In this document: piece by piece, positions 1 through 10,970 of the stretch
How positions within the stretch are numbered: the first letter of the stretch is position 1
Layout of the letters: each line of letters opens with the position of its first letter
DNA from: Pseudomonas fildesensis
GTDB lineage: Bacteria > Pseudomonadota > Gammaproteobacteria > Pseudomonadales > Pseudomonadaceae
Reading direction: 5' to 3'
DNA length: 64,000 nt
Assembly (NCBI RefSeq): GCF_001050345.1
Contig: NZ_LFMW01000004.1
Span: forward strand, 186,001 to 250,000
Notes under the pieces: model-generated
What the model was told of the DNA's origin: nothing
Database searches by the model: none
The model's input: the letters and a program-made list of their open reading frames with translations, nothing else
Made by a program: the position numbers and the translations under genes

Positions 1-125
1 TTGTGTTGTCTCTCCCGGTCGAGGGTCGTTAATCGTGCAAGCCTGCCGTAGCGGCGGCTGCTATTCAAGTTATTGCACGTCAGGGTTTCAATACCTGACT
101 TGCTGAATCGTTATTGCTGTCCGGC

Positions 126-458
126 TTATTGAGCTTTGCAGCCCCGCCCGATCAAATCATCGGTGGCAACCCAGTAAATCAGGCCTTCCTCACCCTTTGT
201 GTGAAACGCCAACTGGTCGTTGCTGTACAGCACGCCCGAAGCCGCCACGTCCTGCTTGAGACGGTAAACCTGGTCCGAACCGCCGAGGCGTACATCCACC
301 TCGGAACGGGCCTGGTTGGCAAAGCGCCAGTTGACCTCGGCCTTGCTGTCGCAGGTCCAGGTGATCCACTTGTCGGCAGGCTCTGCCTTGTTAAACATGT
401 TCATGTTGCTGCAACCGGCCAGTAAAGCCAGTGCTGCCAGGGCGAAAACGCCTTTCAT
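126..458 (-). CDS. mliC: MliC-type lysozyme-inhibitor lipoprotein
   Basis: A 110-residue lipoprotein. The lipobox LLAGC puts the acylated Cys near residue 16, so the mature protein should be anchored in the envelope. The body matches the MliC family, short beta-barrels that inhibit C-type lysozyme in the periplasm: it has an early WTCDSKAEV segment and a late Cys near the C-terminus that could form the family's disulfide. I chose the ATG at 458 because a GAGGAT ribosome site precedes it; a longer frame from 473 lacks one. It is one of two small lipoprotein genes downstream of pgk on the same strand, and fba probably follows beyond the left edge. Assignment is by family resemblance; inhibition of lysozyme is inferred. 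Confidence 0.8.
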   Translation of the reverse strand: MKGVFALAALALLAGCSNMNMFNKAEPADKWITWTCDSKAEVNWRFANQARSEVDVRLGGSDQVYRLKQDVAASGVLYSNDQLAFHTKGEEGLIYWVATDDLIGRGCKAQ

Positions 459-518
459 TGCCAATCCTCGCACGCAGGCTCAAAGCCTGCGTTGCAGTCG
501 GTTAGTTGATCAGACCCG

Positions 519-746
519 TCAAGGGCAACCCTGTTCCTGACCGTTGGGCGCGGAGTCGTATTTCTCCAGCCGTTCGTTGCCGATGCGCTTGTTGATCACC
601 GGCATGGTTTCGGCTTGCCAGTCAGCCTGATAGCAGCTCTTTTTCTGCACAGGTCCCGGCTTTCCAGCCGCAGGCTCCGCGCTTGGCGTGCTGCCGCAGC
701 CGGCCAACAGGCCCGCTGCAATCACCAGTGCGAACGACTTGATCAT
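519..746 (-). CDS. small lipoprotein of unknown function
   Basis: A 75-residue protein with a signal peptide ending in the lipobox LLAGC (Cys about residue 17), then a short Pro/Ala-rich linker and a polar domain with two further cysteines, one almost at the C-terminus, which could pair. A strong AGGAG site precedes the ATG. It follows pgk by about 30 bases and precedes mliC, so it is probably cotranscribed with glycolytic genes, as are similar small lipoproteins at this place in other pseudomonads. I recognise no functional domain and assign none. Confidence 0.75.
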   Translation of the reverse strand: MIKSFALVIAAGLLAGCGSTPSAEPAAGKPGPVQKKSCYQADWQAETMPVINKRIGNERLEKYDSAPNGQEQGCP

Positions 747-775
747 GGGAATGCTCCTTTTCCTGATCCCGAGCC

Positions 776-1939
776 TCAGCCCTTGGCTCGGCTTTCCAGG
801 ACTTCAACGGCAGGCAGCACCTTGCCTTCGACGAATTCCAGGAATGCGCCGCCACCGGTAGAAATGTAGGAGATCTGGTCAGCAACGCCATATTTATCGA
901 TGGCCGCCAGGGTGTCACCGCCGCCGGCGATGGAGAATGCCGAGCTTTCAGCAATCGCCCGGGCCAACACTTTGGTGCCGTTGCCGAACTGATCGAACTC
1001 GAACACGCCGACCGGGCCGTTCCACAGAATGGTCTGGGACGACTTCAGCAGTTCAGCAAAGTTGGCCGCAGTTTGCGGGCCGATATCCAGGATCATGTCG
1101 TCGGCGGCCACGTCAGCGATGAGCTTGACGGTGGCTTCGGCGCTTTCGGCGAATTCCTTGGCCACGACCACGTCTACCGGCAGCGGCACGCTGACCTTGG
1201 CAGCGATGGCGCGGGCGGTGTCGAGCAGGTCGGGTTCGTACAGCGACTTGCCCACCGGATGGCCAGCTGCGGCCAGGAAGGTGTTGGCAATGCCGCCGCC
1301 GACGATCAACTGGTTGCAGATGGTGCTGAGGCTGTTGAGCACGTCCAGTTTGGTCGACACTTTCGAGCCGGCCACGATGGCGGCCATTGGCTGCGCCGGG
1401 GCGCCCAGGGCCTTGCCCAGTGCGTCCAGCTCAGCAGCCAGCAATGGGCCAGCAGCAGCAACCTTGGCGAACTTGGCCACGCCGTGGGTCGAACCTTCGG
1501 CGCGGTGAGCAGTGCCGAAAGCGTCCATCACGAACACGTCGCACAGGGCCGCGTATTGCTGGGCCAGTTCGTCGCTGTTCTTTTTCTCGCCCTTGTTGAA
1601 GCGCACGTTTTCGAACAGCACGATGTCGCCGGCCTTCACGTCAACGCCGCCCAGGTAGTCAGCCACCAATGGCACGTCACGGCCCAGGGCCTTGCTCAGG
1701 TATTCGGCTACAGGCTTGAGGCTGTTTTCAGCGGAGAACTCACCTTCGGTCGGGCGACCGAGGTGGGAGCAGACCATCACGGCCGCGCCTTTTTCCAGGG
1801 CCAGCTTGATGGTCGGCAGCGAGGCCAGGATTCGCGCATCGCTGGTGACAACACCGTCCTTGACTGGGACGTTGAGGTCTTCGCGAATCAGTACGCGCTT
1901 ACCTTGCAGATCGAGGTCGGTCATCTTCAACACGGTCAT
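776..1939 (-). CDS. pgk: phosphoglycerate kinase
   Basis: Cytoplasmic enzyme of glycolysis and gluconeogenesis that interconverts 1,3-bisphosphoglycerate plus ADP and 3-phosphoglycerate plus ATP. The 387 residues match the bacterial length. Visible signatures are the N-terminal [12 protein letters not shown] segment, the substrate-site HLGRPTEG, and the C-terminal nucleotide-binding GGGDTLAA and STGGGAFLE loops. It lies between epd upstream (26-base gap) and two small lipoprotein genes, the usual Pseudomonas epd-pgk-fba order. Nothing is unusual in length or key motifs. Confidence 0.98.
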   Translation of the reverse strand: MTVLKMTDLDLQGKRVLIREDLNVPVKDGVVTSDARILASLPTIKLALEKGAAVMVCSHLGRPTEGEFSAENSLKPVAEYLSKALGRDVPLVADYLGGVDVKAGDIVLFENVRFNKGEKKNSDELAQQYAALCDVFVMDAFGTAHRAEGSTHGVAKFAKVAAAGPLLAAELDALGKALGAPAQPMAAIVAGSKVSTKLDVLNSLSTICNQLIVGGGIANTFLAAAGHPVGKSLYEPDLLDTARAIAAKVSVPLPVDVVVAKEFAESAEATVKLIADVAADDMILDIGPQTAANFAELLKSSQTILWNGPVGVFEFDQFGNGTKVLARAIAESSAFSIAGGGDTLAAIDKYGVADQISYISTGGGAFLEFVEGKVLPAVEVLESRAKG

Positions 1940-1965
1940 GGGTGGCAGTTCCTGAATTGGCTATT

Positions 1966-3021
1966 TTAAAGGGCAGATTTAGCAGAGGCGATGTGCAGAT
2001 AGTGTTCCGCGACATCCAGCATTCGGTTGGCAAACCCCCATTCGTTGTCGAACCAGGCCAGGATGTTCACCAGCCTCGGGCCGGAAACGCGGGTCTGGCT
2101 GGCATCGACAATCGCCGAATGCGGGTCATGGTTAAAATCACAACTGGCGTGCGGCAACTCGGTGTAGGCCAGCAAGCCTTTGAGCGGGCCGCTGGTGGCG
2201 GCGTCGCGCAGAATCCGGTTGACCTCAGTCGCATCGGTGTCACTGACGGTTTGCATGGTGATGTCCAGGCAGGACACGTTCACCGTCGGCACCCGTACGG
2301 CTTTGGCCTGAATTCGCCCGGCAAGTTCCGGCAGCAGTCGTTCGATGCCGCGTGCCAGGCCGGTGGACACCGGAATCACTGACTGAAAGGCCGAACGTGT
2401 GCGACGCAGGTCTTCATGGTGATAGGCGTCAATCACTGGCTGGTCGTTCATCGCTGAGTGAATCGTGGTGATCGACACGTAGTCCAGGCCGATCGCCTGA
2501 TCCAGCAGGCGCAACAACGGCACGCTGCAGTTGGTGGTACAGGAGGCGTTGGACACCAGCAGTTCATTGCCGGTCAGGCAGTCCTGATTGATGCCGTAGA
2601 CGATGGTGGCGTCGACATCCGCCTCGCTGGCCATCGGCTGGGAAAACAGCACACGCGGCGCACCGGCGTCGAGAAAACGCTGGCCATCGGCACGGGTGTT
2701 ATAGGCACCGGAGCATTCCAACACCAGGTCGACGCCCAGCGCCGCCCAGTCGATGCCCTCGGGAGTGGCACTGCGCAGGACCTTCACGCAGTTGCCATTA
2801 ATATGCAGACAATCGTCCTCGACCCGCACTTCGCCGGGGAACCGGCCGTGGGTGGAGTCAAAGCGTGTCAGGTATTCGATGCTGGCCATGTCGGCCAAAT
2901 CGTTGATCGCAACAATCTCAAACCCGGCTGCCGCCCCTCGCTCGAACAGAGCACGCAAGACGCAACGACCAATGCGGCCGTAGCCGTTGAGTGCAACTTT
3001 GTAGGGACGCGGTTGAGGCAT
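1966..3021 (-). CDS. epd: D-erythrose-4-phosphate dehydrogenase (GapB/Epd family)
   Basis: An NAD-dependent dehydrogenase of the GapA fold. Epd oxidises erythrose 4-phosphate to 4-phosphoerythronate, the first step of the DXP-independent pyridoxal phosphate pathway. The Rossmann start VALNGYGRIGR and the catalytic Cys in SNASCTTNC are both present. The start at MPQPRP is preferred because it abuts the Rossmann domain; a 9-residue extension is open but lacks support. It sits between tktA (making erythrose 4-phosphate) and pgk, which favours Epd over a second glyceraldehyde-3-phosphate dehydrogenase. Substrate is inferred from context, so GapB-like activity remains possible. Confidence 0.88.
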   Translation of the reverse strand: MPQPRPYKVALNGYGRIGRCVLRALFERGAAAGFEIVAINDLADMASIEYLTRFDSTHGRFPGEVRVEDDCLHINGNCVKVLRSATPEGIDWAALGVDLVLECSGAYNTRADGQRFLDAGAPRVLFSQPMASEADVDATIVYGINQDCLTGNELLVSNASCTTNCSVPLLRLLDQAIGLDYVSITTIHSAMNDQPVIDAYHHEDLRRTRSAFQSVIPVSTGLARGIERLLPELAGRIQAKAVRVPTVNVSCLDITMQTVSDTDATEVNRILRDAATSGPLKGLLAYTELPHASCDFNHDPHSAIVDASQTRVSGPRLVNILAWFDNEWGFANRMLDVAEHYLHIASAKSAL

Positions 3022-3069
3022 GGGGTTCTCGCAGTGGGGGCGACACAAACCACTGTAGGCGCTGGCTTG

Positions 3070-3201
3070 TGTGGCGAGGGAGCTTGCTCCCGCTGGGCTG
3101 CGAAGCAGCCCCAGACCGAACGATCGAGATACATCAGATACATCTCGATGACCGGTTTGGGAGCGCTACGCGCTCCAGCGGGAGCAAGCTCCCTCGCCAC
3201 A
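3070..3201. repeat. REPIN, GTGGCGAG(G/C)G family
   Basis: Two copies of the palindromic unit TGTGGCGAGGGAGCTTGCTC face each other across about 90 bases, and the interior also pairs (GGGCTGCGAAGCAGCCC and an AGCGCTACGCGCT hairpin). It fills the tktA-epd gap. This paired arrangement is typical of Pseudomonas REPINs. Confidence 0.9.
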
Positions 3202-3255
3202 ACAAGCTCGCCCCTACAAAGGGTGCGGTGACCCTGTGGCCACCGCGTTCGCGCT

Positions 3256-5253
3256 TTAGTCTTCCAGCAGCTCTTCAGCCTGACCCAGGATGTTTTCCAG
3301 GGTAAAACCGAACTCTTCGAACAATGCTGGCGCCGGCGCCGACTCACCGTAGGTAGTCATGCCGATCACGCGGCCTTCCAGGCCCACGTACTTGTACCAG
3401 TAGTCAGCGTGAGCCGCTTCGATGGCGATACGTGCACTGACCTGCAACGGCAATACCGATTGCTTGTAGTCGGCGTCCTGGGCTTCGAACAGGCTGGTGC
3501 ATGGCATGGAGACCACGCGCACGTTACGGCCTTGCTCGGTCAGCTTGTCGTAGGCCTGAACGGTCAGGCCGACTTCGGAACCGGTGGAGATCAGGATCAG
3601 CTCCGGCTCGCCGATGCAGTCCTTGAGCACGTAGCCGCCACGGCTGATGTCGGCGATTTGCGCGTCGGTACGCACCTGGTGCTGCAGGTTCTGACGCGAG
3701 AAGATCAGCGCCGAAGGGCCGTCCTTGCGTTCGATGGCGTGCTTCCAGGCCACGGCGGACTCGACCGCGTCGGCTGGGCGCCAGCAGTCCAGGTTCGGCG
3801 TGGTACGCAGGCTGGTCAGTTGCTCGACCGGCTGGTGCGTCGGGCCGTCTTCGCCCAGGCCGATGGAGTCGTGGGTGTACACATGGATCACCCGCTTCTT
3901 CATCAGCGCCGCCATACGTACCGCGTTACGCGCGTATTCCATGAACATCAGGAAGGTCGCGCCGTAAGGCACCAGGCCGCCGTGCAGGGACACGCCGTTC
4001 ATGATGGCGCTCATGCCGAACTCGCGCACGCCGTAGTACATGTAGTTGCCGCTGGCGTCTTCGGCCGAGACACCTTTGCAACCTTTCCACAGGGTCAGGT
4101 TGGAACCGGCCAGGTCAGCCGAGCCCCCGAGGATCTCAGGCAGCAGCGGGCCAAAGGCGTTCAGGGTGTTCTGGCTGGCTTTACGGCTGGCGATGGTCTC
4201 GCCCTTGGCCGCGACTTCGGCGATGTAGGCCGAGGCTTTTTCCGAGAAGTCGGCAGGCAAGTCACCGGCCAGGCGACGCACCAGTTCGTTGGCAAGCTCA
4301 GGGAATTCGGCGGAGTAGGCAGCAAAACGCTGGTCCCACTCGGCTTCGGCAGCCAGGCCTTTTTCCTTGGCATCCCACTCGGCGTAGATGTCGGCCGGGA
4401 TTTCGAACGGGCCGTGGTTCCACTTCAGCGCGGCGCGGGTCAGGGCGATTTCCGCGTCACCCAGAGGGGCGCCGTGGCAGTCTTCCTTGCCTTGCTTGTT
4501 CGGCGAACCGAAGCCGATGGTGGTCTTGCAGCAGATCAGGGTCGGCTGCTCGCTCTTGCGGGCGGTATCGATGGCGGTCTTGATTTCTTCAGGATCGTGG
4601 CCGTCGACGTTGCGGATCACCTGCCAGTTGTAGGCTTCGAAACGCTTCGGGGTGTCGTCGGTGAACCAGCCTTCGACTTCGCCATCGATGGAGATGCCGT
4701 TGTCATCGTAGAAGGCAATCAGCTTGCCCAGGCCCAGGGTGCCGGCCAGGGACGAGACTTCGTGGGAAATGCCTTCCATCATGCAGCCATCACCCAGGAA
4801 CACATAGGTGTGGTGGTCGACGATGTTGTGGCCAGGGCGGTTGAACTGTGCGCCCAGGACTTTTTCAGCCAGCGCAAAACCAACGGCGTTGGCCAGGCCT
4901 TGGCCCAGGGGACCGGTGGTGGTCTCGACGCCTGGGGTGTAGCCGAATTCCGGGTGGCCCGGGGTGCGGCTGTGCAGCTGGCGGAAGCTCTTGAGGTCAT
5001 CGATGGTGACGTCGTAGCCGGTCAGGTGCAGCAGCGAGTAGATCAGCATCGAGCCGTGGCCGTTGGACAGCACGAAGCGGTCACGGTCGGCGAAGGACGG
5101 GTTGCTCGGGTTGTGTTTCAGGTAGTCACGCCAAAGTACCTCGGCGATATCCGCCATGCCCATCGGGGCACCGGGATGGCCGCTGTTGGCTTTTTGCACG
5201 GCATCCATGCTGAGGGCACGAATGGCGTTGGCACGCTCACGACGGCTGGGCAT
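3256..5253 (-). CDS. tktA: transketolase
   Basis: Thiamine-diphosphate enzyme that moves two-carbon units between sugar phosphates in the non-oxidative pentose phosphate pathway. At 665 residues it matches bacterial TktA. Visible features are [18 protein letters not shown] at the N-terminus, the thiamine-pyrophosphate motif beginning [14 protein letters not shown], and [16 protein letters not shown] in the pyrimidine domain. The ATG at 5253 follows an AGGAG site; an upstream frame extension has none. It diverges from the SahR-like regulator gene. The roughly 260-base gap upstream holds several inverted repeats. Confidence 0.97.
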   Translation of the reverse strand: MPSRRERANAIRALSMDAVQKANSGHPGAPMGMADIAEVLWRDYLKHNPSNPSFADRDRFVLSNGHGSMLIYSLLHLTGYDVTIDDLKSFRQLHSRTPGHPEFGYTPGVETTTGPLGQGLANAVGFALAEKVLGAQFNRPGHNIVDHHTYVFLGDGCMMEGISHEVSSLAGTLGLGKLIAFYDDNGISIDGEVEGWFTDDTPKRFEAYNWQVIRNVDGHDPEEIKTAIDTARKSEQPTLICCKTTIGFGSPNKQGKEDCHGAPLGDAEIALTRAALKWNHGPFEIPADIYAEWDAKEKGLAAEAEWDQRFAAYSAEFPELANELVRRLAGDLPADFSEKASAYIAEVAAKGETIASRKASQNTLNAFGPLLPEILGGSADLAGSNLTLWKGCKGVSAEDASGNYMYYGVREFGMSAIMNGVSLHGGLVPYGATFLMFMEYARNAVRMAALMKKRVIHVYTHDSIGLGEDGPTHQPVEQLTSLRTTPNLDCWRPADAVESAVAWKHAIERKDGPSALIFSRQNLQHQVRTDAQIADISRGGYVLKDCIGEPELILISTGSEVGLTVQAYDKLTEQGRNVRVVSMPCTSLFEAQDADYKQSVLPLQVSARIAIEAAHADYWYKYVGLEGRVIGMTTYGESAPAPALFEEFGFTLENILGQAEELLED

Positions 5254-5389
5254 CGCTGTTCTCCTGCGAGAGTGAATAAAAGAAACGGAAAAAAGGACCG
5301 GCATTTTCCCTCAGCGACCGTCTTCGGGCAATGACAGATAGTCACTTGAGGGTGTTTTTCCTGAGGTTTGCGCGGCAATCGCCTGCAGA

Positions 5390-5435
5390 AACCTTTAACC
5401 GGTTCGTCTAAAGGTTATAGCGGCTGCTTATAACC
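5390..5435. promoter_or_regulatory. nested inverted repeats upstream of tktA
   Basis: AACCTTTA (5390-5397) pairs with TAAAGGTT (5409-5416); AACCGGTT (5397-5404) is itself a palindrome; GGTTATA (5413-5419) pairs with TATAACC (5429-5435). The overlapping AACC/GGTT half-sites lie between the divergent tktA and regulator genes and may be a binding region. No protein is assigned. Confidence 0.4.
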
Positions 5436-5446
5436 GCCACTTATCG

Positions 5447-5474
5447 ACCAATATCAAAACTTTTTGATATTGGT
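5447..5474. promoter_or_regulatory. 28-base perfect palindrome, probable operator
   Basis: A 13-base arm (ACCAATATCAAAA) repeats exactly inverted after a 2-base spacer. It lies directly upstream of the predicted -35 of the ArsR-type regulator-metK genes. ArsR-family proteins bind such AT-rich ATATCAA...TTGATAT dyads, so autoregulation by the adjacent gene is the simplest reading. Confidence 0.65.
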
Positions 5475-5475
5475 G

Positions 5476-5504
5476 TTGCAGGGACTCCACCCCGTCACTA
5501 GACT
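5476..5504 (+). promoter_or_regulatory. sigma-70-type promoter of regulator-metK
   Basis: TTGCAG (5476-5481) and TAGACT (5499-5504) are separated by 17 bases. The expected start of transcription, near 5511, is only a few bases before the ATG at 5514, so the transcript may be nearly leaderless. Confidence 0.55.
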
Positions 5505-5513
5505 GCTGGCCTT

Positions 5514-6509
5514 ATGAATCTACCTGTGCCCTCCCTGCGTCCCGACGATGGCGATGAGCTGGCAACCTTGTGCAAGGCCGCTGGTGATCCGTTGCGCCTG
5601 AACGTATTGCGTGCGCTGACCAACGATTCCTTCGGTGTATTGGAGCTGGCGCAGATCTTCGCCATCGGCCAGTCCGGCATGAGCCATCACTTGAAGGTGC
5701 TGGCCCAGGCCGACCTGGTTGCCACCCGGCGTGAAGGCAATGCGATTTTTTACCGTCGCGCCCTGCCCCACACCGAGTTGCTCGGCGGCAAGCTGCACGC
5801 CGCGCTGCTCGAAGAAGTCGACAATCTGAACCTGCCCCACGACGTACAGTCGCGTATCGGTCAGGTGCACGGGCAACGTGCCGCGGCCAGCCAGGACTTT
5901 TTCTCACGGGTTGCCGAGAAGTTTCGCGCCCAGCAGGACCTGATCGCCGGCCTGCCCCAATACCGCGAAAGCGTACTGGCGCTGCTGGACAAGTTGAGCT
6001 TCAGTGATGAGGCCACTGCGCTGGAAGTCGGCCCGGGCGACGGCGGTTTCCTGCCAGAACTGGCGCGGCGCTTCAAGCAGGTCACGGCGCTGGACAATAG
6101 CCCGGCCATGCTGGAGCTGGCACGCCAGCTGTGCGAACGCGAGGCGTTGGGCAATGTCACCCTGCAACTGGCCGACGCCTTGAGCAGCACGACGATCAAG
6201 GCCGACTGTGTGGTGCTGAACATGGTCTTGCACCATTTTGCCGCCCCCGCCGACGCCCTCAAGCAGATGGCGAAATTGCTGCAACCCGGCGGTAGCCTGC
6301 TGGTCACAGATTTATGCAGCCACAACCAGAATTGGGCCAGGGAGGCCTGCGGTGATCTCTGGTTGGGTTTTGAACAGGACGATCTGGCCCGTTGGGCCAC
6401 CGCTGCGGGACTCGTTCCCGGGGAAAGCCTCTATGTAGGTTTACGTAATGGTTTCCAGATCCAGGTCCGCCATTTTCAGCGACCGGCTGGCGACACTCAC
6501 CATCGGTAA
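5514..6509 (+). CDS. ArsR-family regulator fused to a SAM-dependent methyltransferase domain (SahR-like)
   Basis: A 331-residue two-domain protein. Residues about 15-85 form an ArsR-type winged helix ([14 protein letters not shown], then [11 protein letters not shown] as recognition helix and a wing ending NAIFYRRAL). Residues about 165-275 form a class I methyltransferase fold with the SAM-binding loop EVGPGDGG at 171-178 and a following acidic ALDNSP. It ends about 20 bases before metK, so it very likely controls SAM synthesis. Family knowledge links such proteins (SahR) to sensing S-adenosylhomocysteine or SAM in methionine-cycle control; the ligand here is inferred. No good ribosome site precedes the ATG, which fits a leaderless transcript. 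I see none of the Cys pairs that would suggest metal sensing. Confidence 0.85.
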   Translation: MNLPVPSLRPDDGDELATLCKAAGDPLRLNVLRALTNDSFGVLELAQIFAIGQSGMSHHLKVLAQADLVATRREGNAIFYRRALPHTELLGGKLHAALLEEVDNLNLPHDVQSRIGQVHGQRAAASQDFFSRVAEKFRAQQDLIAGLPQYRESVLALLDKLSFSDEATALEVGPGDGGFLPELARRFKQVTALDNSPAMLELARQLCEREALGNVTLQLADALSSTTIKADCVVLNMVLHHFAAPADALKQMAKLLQPGGSLLVTDLCSHNQNWAREACGDLWLGFEQDDLARWATAAGLVPGESLYVGLRNGFQIQVRHFQRPAGDTHHR

Positions 6510-6528
6510 ATATCAGGAAAACATCGAG

Positions 6529-7719
6529 ATGAGCGAATACTCCCTTTTCACCTCCGAGTCCGTGTCTGAAGGGCATCCGGACAAAATCGCCGACCAGATT
6601 TCTGATGCGGTGCTGGACGCCATCATTGCTGAAGACAAGTTCGCCCGTGTGGCGTGCGAGACTCTGGTGAAAACGGGCGTGGCGATCATCGCCGGCGAAG
6701 TCACCACCACGGCCTGGGTCGACCTGGAGCAGATCGTTCGTGATGTGATCACCGACATCGGCTACAACAGCTCCGACGTCGGCTTCGACGGCGCGACCTG
6801 CGGCGTGATGAACATCATCGGCAAGCAGTCCCCCGACATCAACCAGGGTGTCGACCGCGCCAAGCCTGAAGATCAGGGCGCCGGCGACCAGGGCCTGATG
6901 TTCGGCTACGCCAGCAACGAAACCGACGTGCTGATGCCGGCGCCGATCACCTTTTCGCACCAACTGGTAAAGCGCCAGGCCGAAGCCCGCAAAAGCGGCC
7001 TGCTGCCTTGGCTGCGCCCGGACGCCAAGTCCCAGGTGACCTGCCGTTATGAAGGCGGCAAAGTCGTCGGCATCGACGCTGTCGTACTGTCGACCCAGCA
7101 CAACCCGGACGTTTCCTACGCCGACCTGCGCGAAGGCGTGATGGAGCTGATCGTCAAGCACGTGCTGCCTGCTGAACTGCTGAGCAAGGACACCCAGTTC
7201 CACATCAACCCGACTGGCCAGTTCATCATCGGTGGCCCAGTGGGTGACTGCGGCCTGACCGGTCGCAAGATCATCGTCGACAGCTACGGCGGCATGGCCC
7301 GTCACGGCGGTGGCGCGTTCTCTGGTAAAGACCCCTCCAAGGTTGACCGTTCGGCTGCCTATGCTGGTCGTTACGTGGCCAAGAACATCGTGGCAGCCGG
7401 CCTGGCCGAGCGCTGCGAGATTCAAGTGTCCTACGCCATCGGTGTAGCGCAGCCTACGTCGATCTCGCTGAATACCTTCGGCACCGGCAAAATTAGCGAC
7501 GACAAGATCGTCAAGCTGGTGCGTGAGATCTTCGACCTGCGCCCTTACGCGATCACCACCATGCTCGACCTGCTGCACCCGATGTACCAGGAAACCGCGG
7601 CCTACGGCCACTTCGGCCGTACCCCGGCACAGAAGACGGTCGGCGACGACACCTTCACCACCTTCACCTGGGAAAAAACCGACCGCGCCAACGACCTGCG
7701 TATCGCTGCCGGTCTGTAA
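6529..7719 (+). CDS. metK: S-adenosylmethionine synthetase
   Basis: Makes SAM from methionine and ATP in the cytoplasm. The 396-residue protein carries the family start ([14 protein letters not shown]), the mid-chain [12 protein letters not shown] hexapeptide region and [16 protein letters not shown] phosphate loop. The ATG at 6529 gives the standard N-terminus with an AGGA site; the open frame extends upstream into the regulator gene without support. It is the second gene of a two-gene unit with the SahR-like regulator and is followed by a strong terminator. Confidence 0.98.
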   Translation: MSEYSLFTSESVSEGHPDKIADQISDAVLDAIIAEDKFARVACETLVKTGVAIIAGEVTTTAWVDLEQIVRDVITDIGYNSSDVGFDGATCGVMNIIGKQSPDINQGVDRAKPEDQGAGDQGLMFGYASNETDVLMPAPITFSHQLVKRQAEARKSGLLPWLRPDAKSQVTCRYEGGKVVGIDAVVLSTQHNPDVSYADLREGVMELIVKHVLPAELLSKDTQFHINPTGQFIIGGPVGDCGLTGRKIIVDSYGGMARHGGGAFSGKDPSKVDRSAAYAGRYVAKNIVAAGLAERCEIQVSYAIGVAQPTSISLNTFGTGKISDDKIVKLVREIFDLRPYAITTMLDLLHPMYQETAAYGHFGRTPAQKTVGDDTFTTFTWEKTDRANDLRIAAGL

Positions 7720-7734
7720 TCGCTTGCGGCACCC

Positions 7735-7768
7735 AAAGCCCCGCCGGGTTTGCCCGGCGGGGCTTTTT
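7735..7768 (+). terminator. rho-independent terminator of metK
   Basis: AAAGCCCCGCCGGG pairs with CCCGGCGGGGCTTT around a short TTTG loop and is followed by a T-run. Confidence 0.95.
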
Positions 7769-7936
7769 ATTGCCGGGTGATTCGCGGCGAGCTTCACATT
7801 TATTGGATCCAAACCTTGCAGGCCAAATAATGGCCCTCTAGAATCCGCGCCCTCTCGGGCCCTCACCTTACTTGGATATTGCACTGCGCCAGCCCGGGAG
7901 CCATAAGCGCGCAGGCAATCGAACATTGAGGTTTTC

Positions 7937-8287
7937 ATGCGTATTTCCACACTCGCCCCCGCTGCCCTTTTGCTCTGCCTCTTCGCCCTGCCGGCCAATG
8001 CCGCCGACCTGAGCGCACTGAGTGGTGCACTGAGCTCCCAACTGGGTGGCGGCAATTCCGGCGACTGCCAGCAGCAAGCCAAAGACCTGCAAACCAAGAT
8101 CGATGCCGCCAACGCCAAGAACGACACCTTGAAAGTGAAGGCCTTTGAAGCGGCGCTGGAACAGGTCAACAAAGGTTGCAACAAACTTGCTGAATCCCAG
8201 GCCAAAACCGACGCCAAGCAGCAAAAGCAGCAGGCCAAGGCTGAAAACAACGACGCCGTGAAGGCTTTGGGCGGTCTGTTCAAGTAA
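7937..8287 (+). CDS. secreted DUF1090-like protein, short form
   Basis: A 116-residue protein with a clear signal peptide (about 1-22, cut after PANA). The mature part begins with a Gly/Ser-rich stretch, then a helix-forming segment with two cysteines, one at GDC and one at NKGC about 40 residues later, resembling the first half of DUF1090 proteins. A Lys/Gln/Ala-rich helix follows. The longer gene downstream of ligB has the same two-Cys unit, so this may be a shortened paralogue. Likely periplasmic; function unknown. It ends at its own terminator, so it is probably transcribed alone. Confidence 0.75.
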   Translation: MRISTLAPAALLLCLFALPANAADLSALSGALSSQLGGGNSGDCQQQAKDLQTKIDAANAKNDTLKVKAFEAALEQVNKGCNKLAESQAKTDAKQQKQQAKAENNDAVKALGGLFK

Positions 8288-8302
8288 ACAGAAACACCCT
8301 GT

Positions 8303-8331
8303 AAAAAGCCCCGCACTGTCGGGGCTTTTTT
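8303..8331 (+). terminator. rho-independent terminator
   Basis: AAAAAGCCCCG pairs with CGGGGCTTTTTT around a five-base loop, just after the short DUF1090-like gene. Confidence 0.95.
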
Positions 8332-8352
8332 GTGGCCGGGTGGATCACTTAG

Positions 8353-10047
<1,695 letters not shown>

Positions 10048-10118
10048 ACCCGACCCGGCCACTTTTAAACGACGGCAGAATTCACCCTGCCTTCAGATTG
10101 CGACTTTGGAGCCCACAC

Positions 10119-10514
10119 ATGAAATTTCTAGCCCCCCTTGCCCTGTTGACCGTCGCAAGCTTCATGGCCACGCCGCTGCTCGCGGCCGAACAAGCACAAC
10201 CGCTCACCGGCTGCGCTGCCAAGCGCCAGGCCATCAGCATCCAGATCGAACAGGCCAAGGCCCACGGCAACAGTGAACAACAAGCCGGCCTGGAAAAAGC
10301 CCTGAGCGAAGTCACCGCCAACTGCAACGACGCCTCTTTGAAGAAAGAGCGGGAAAACAAGGTGCTCGATGCCAAGCATGACGTCAGCCGCCGTCAGGCC
10401 GACCTCGACAAGGCAATGAAAAAGGGCGACGCGGACAAGATCAACAAGCGCAAGGACAAGCTCGCCCAGTCGCGCAAAGACCTGCAGGACGCCGTGGAAG
10501 AACTCGACCAGTAA
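10119..10514 (+). CDS. DUF1090 family periplasmic protein
   Basis: A 131-residue secreted protein. The signal peptide ends at LLAAE (about residue 23). The mature part has the DUF1090 layout: LTGCAAKRQAISIQIEQAK, then a helix to a second Cys (VTANC), then a long Lys/Asp/Arg-rich helix likely to form a coiled coil. E. coli YqjC belongs to this family; its function is not established to my knowledge. I used the ATG before MKFLAPL, which starts the signal peptide, rather than the in-frame upstream ATG overlapping the ligB end. It shares the two-Cys unit with the gene before ligB. Confidence 0.85.
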   Translation: MKFLAPLALLTVASFMATPLLAAEQAQPLTGCAAKRQAISIQIEQAKAHGNSEQQAGLEKALSEVTANCNDASLKKERENKVLDAKHDVSRRQADLDKAMKKGDADKINKRKDKLAQSRKDLQDAVEELDQ

Positions 10515-10520
10515 ACCCGG

Positions 10521-10970
10521 TCAGTGGTCCCTGAATTGTTTATGGCAAGCGCTGCAGGCATCTTCGACTTTCTGCACCGCAGGCCCCAGGTTGCTGGCCT
10601 TGTAGGGCTGCACCTGGCTGGCGATCACCAATTCACCGGTGGCCGCTTCAAGGTTGCGGGCAAGCTCCTGGAACTGCGCCTGTTTCTGCCAGACGTCGTC
10701 CTTGGCGCTGGTGTGATCCTCTTCGCGCACGCTTGGGAAATGCTTCCACGGTTCATGGGACAACGCATCGAGCTTGACCGCGCCTTCGGCGAATGTCGCA
10801 CCGTCGAACGGGATGCGCCCACGCAACATGCCGCCCAGGTCTTCGCCGGTCTTGAGCATCTGCTTGAAGATCGCCTTGCGCTGGCCCAGGGGAGAATTGG
10901 GATCAACACCGCCACAGGCGGACAGTGCCAGGCAGGCCAGCAATACAACGGTCAGTCTTTTGAAAGTCAT
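10521..10970 (-). CDS. cytochrome c'-type lipoprotein
   Basis: A 149-residue protein with an N-terminal signal ending in a lipobox-like LSAC (Cys about 19) and one haem-attachment site CSACH (139-143) close to the C-terminus, the layout of class II cytochromes c'. The region between is helical (QRKAIFKQML, FQELARNLEAA), consistent with a four-helix bundle. Likely attached to the envelope and facing the periplasm. Cytochromes c' bind gases such as NO or carry electrons; the role here cannot be told. It is convergent with the DUF1090 gene and divergent from mltA. Confidence 0.85.
   Translation of the reverse strand: MTFKRLTVVLLACLALSACGGVDPNSPLGQRKAIFKQMLKTGEDLGGMLRGRIPFDGATFAEGAVKLDALSHEPWKHFPSVREEDHTSAKDDVWQKQAQFQELARNLEAATGELVIASQVQPYKASNLGPAVQKVEDACSACHKQFRDH

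Noticed and set aside
3070..3201. CRISPR-like reading of repeated palindromes
   Set aside because: Repeats are inverted pairs scattered singly, not direct repeats with regular spacers, and no cas genes are present.
6304..8316. 670-codon frame antisense to metK and its neighbours
   Set aside because: It crosses metK, its terminator and a second gene, all of which are well supported.
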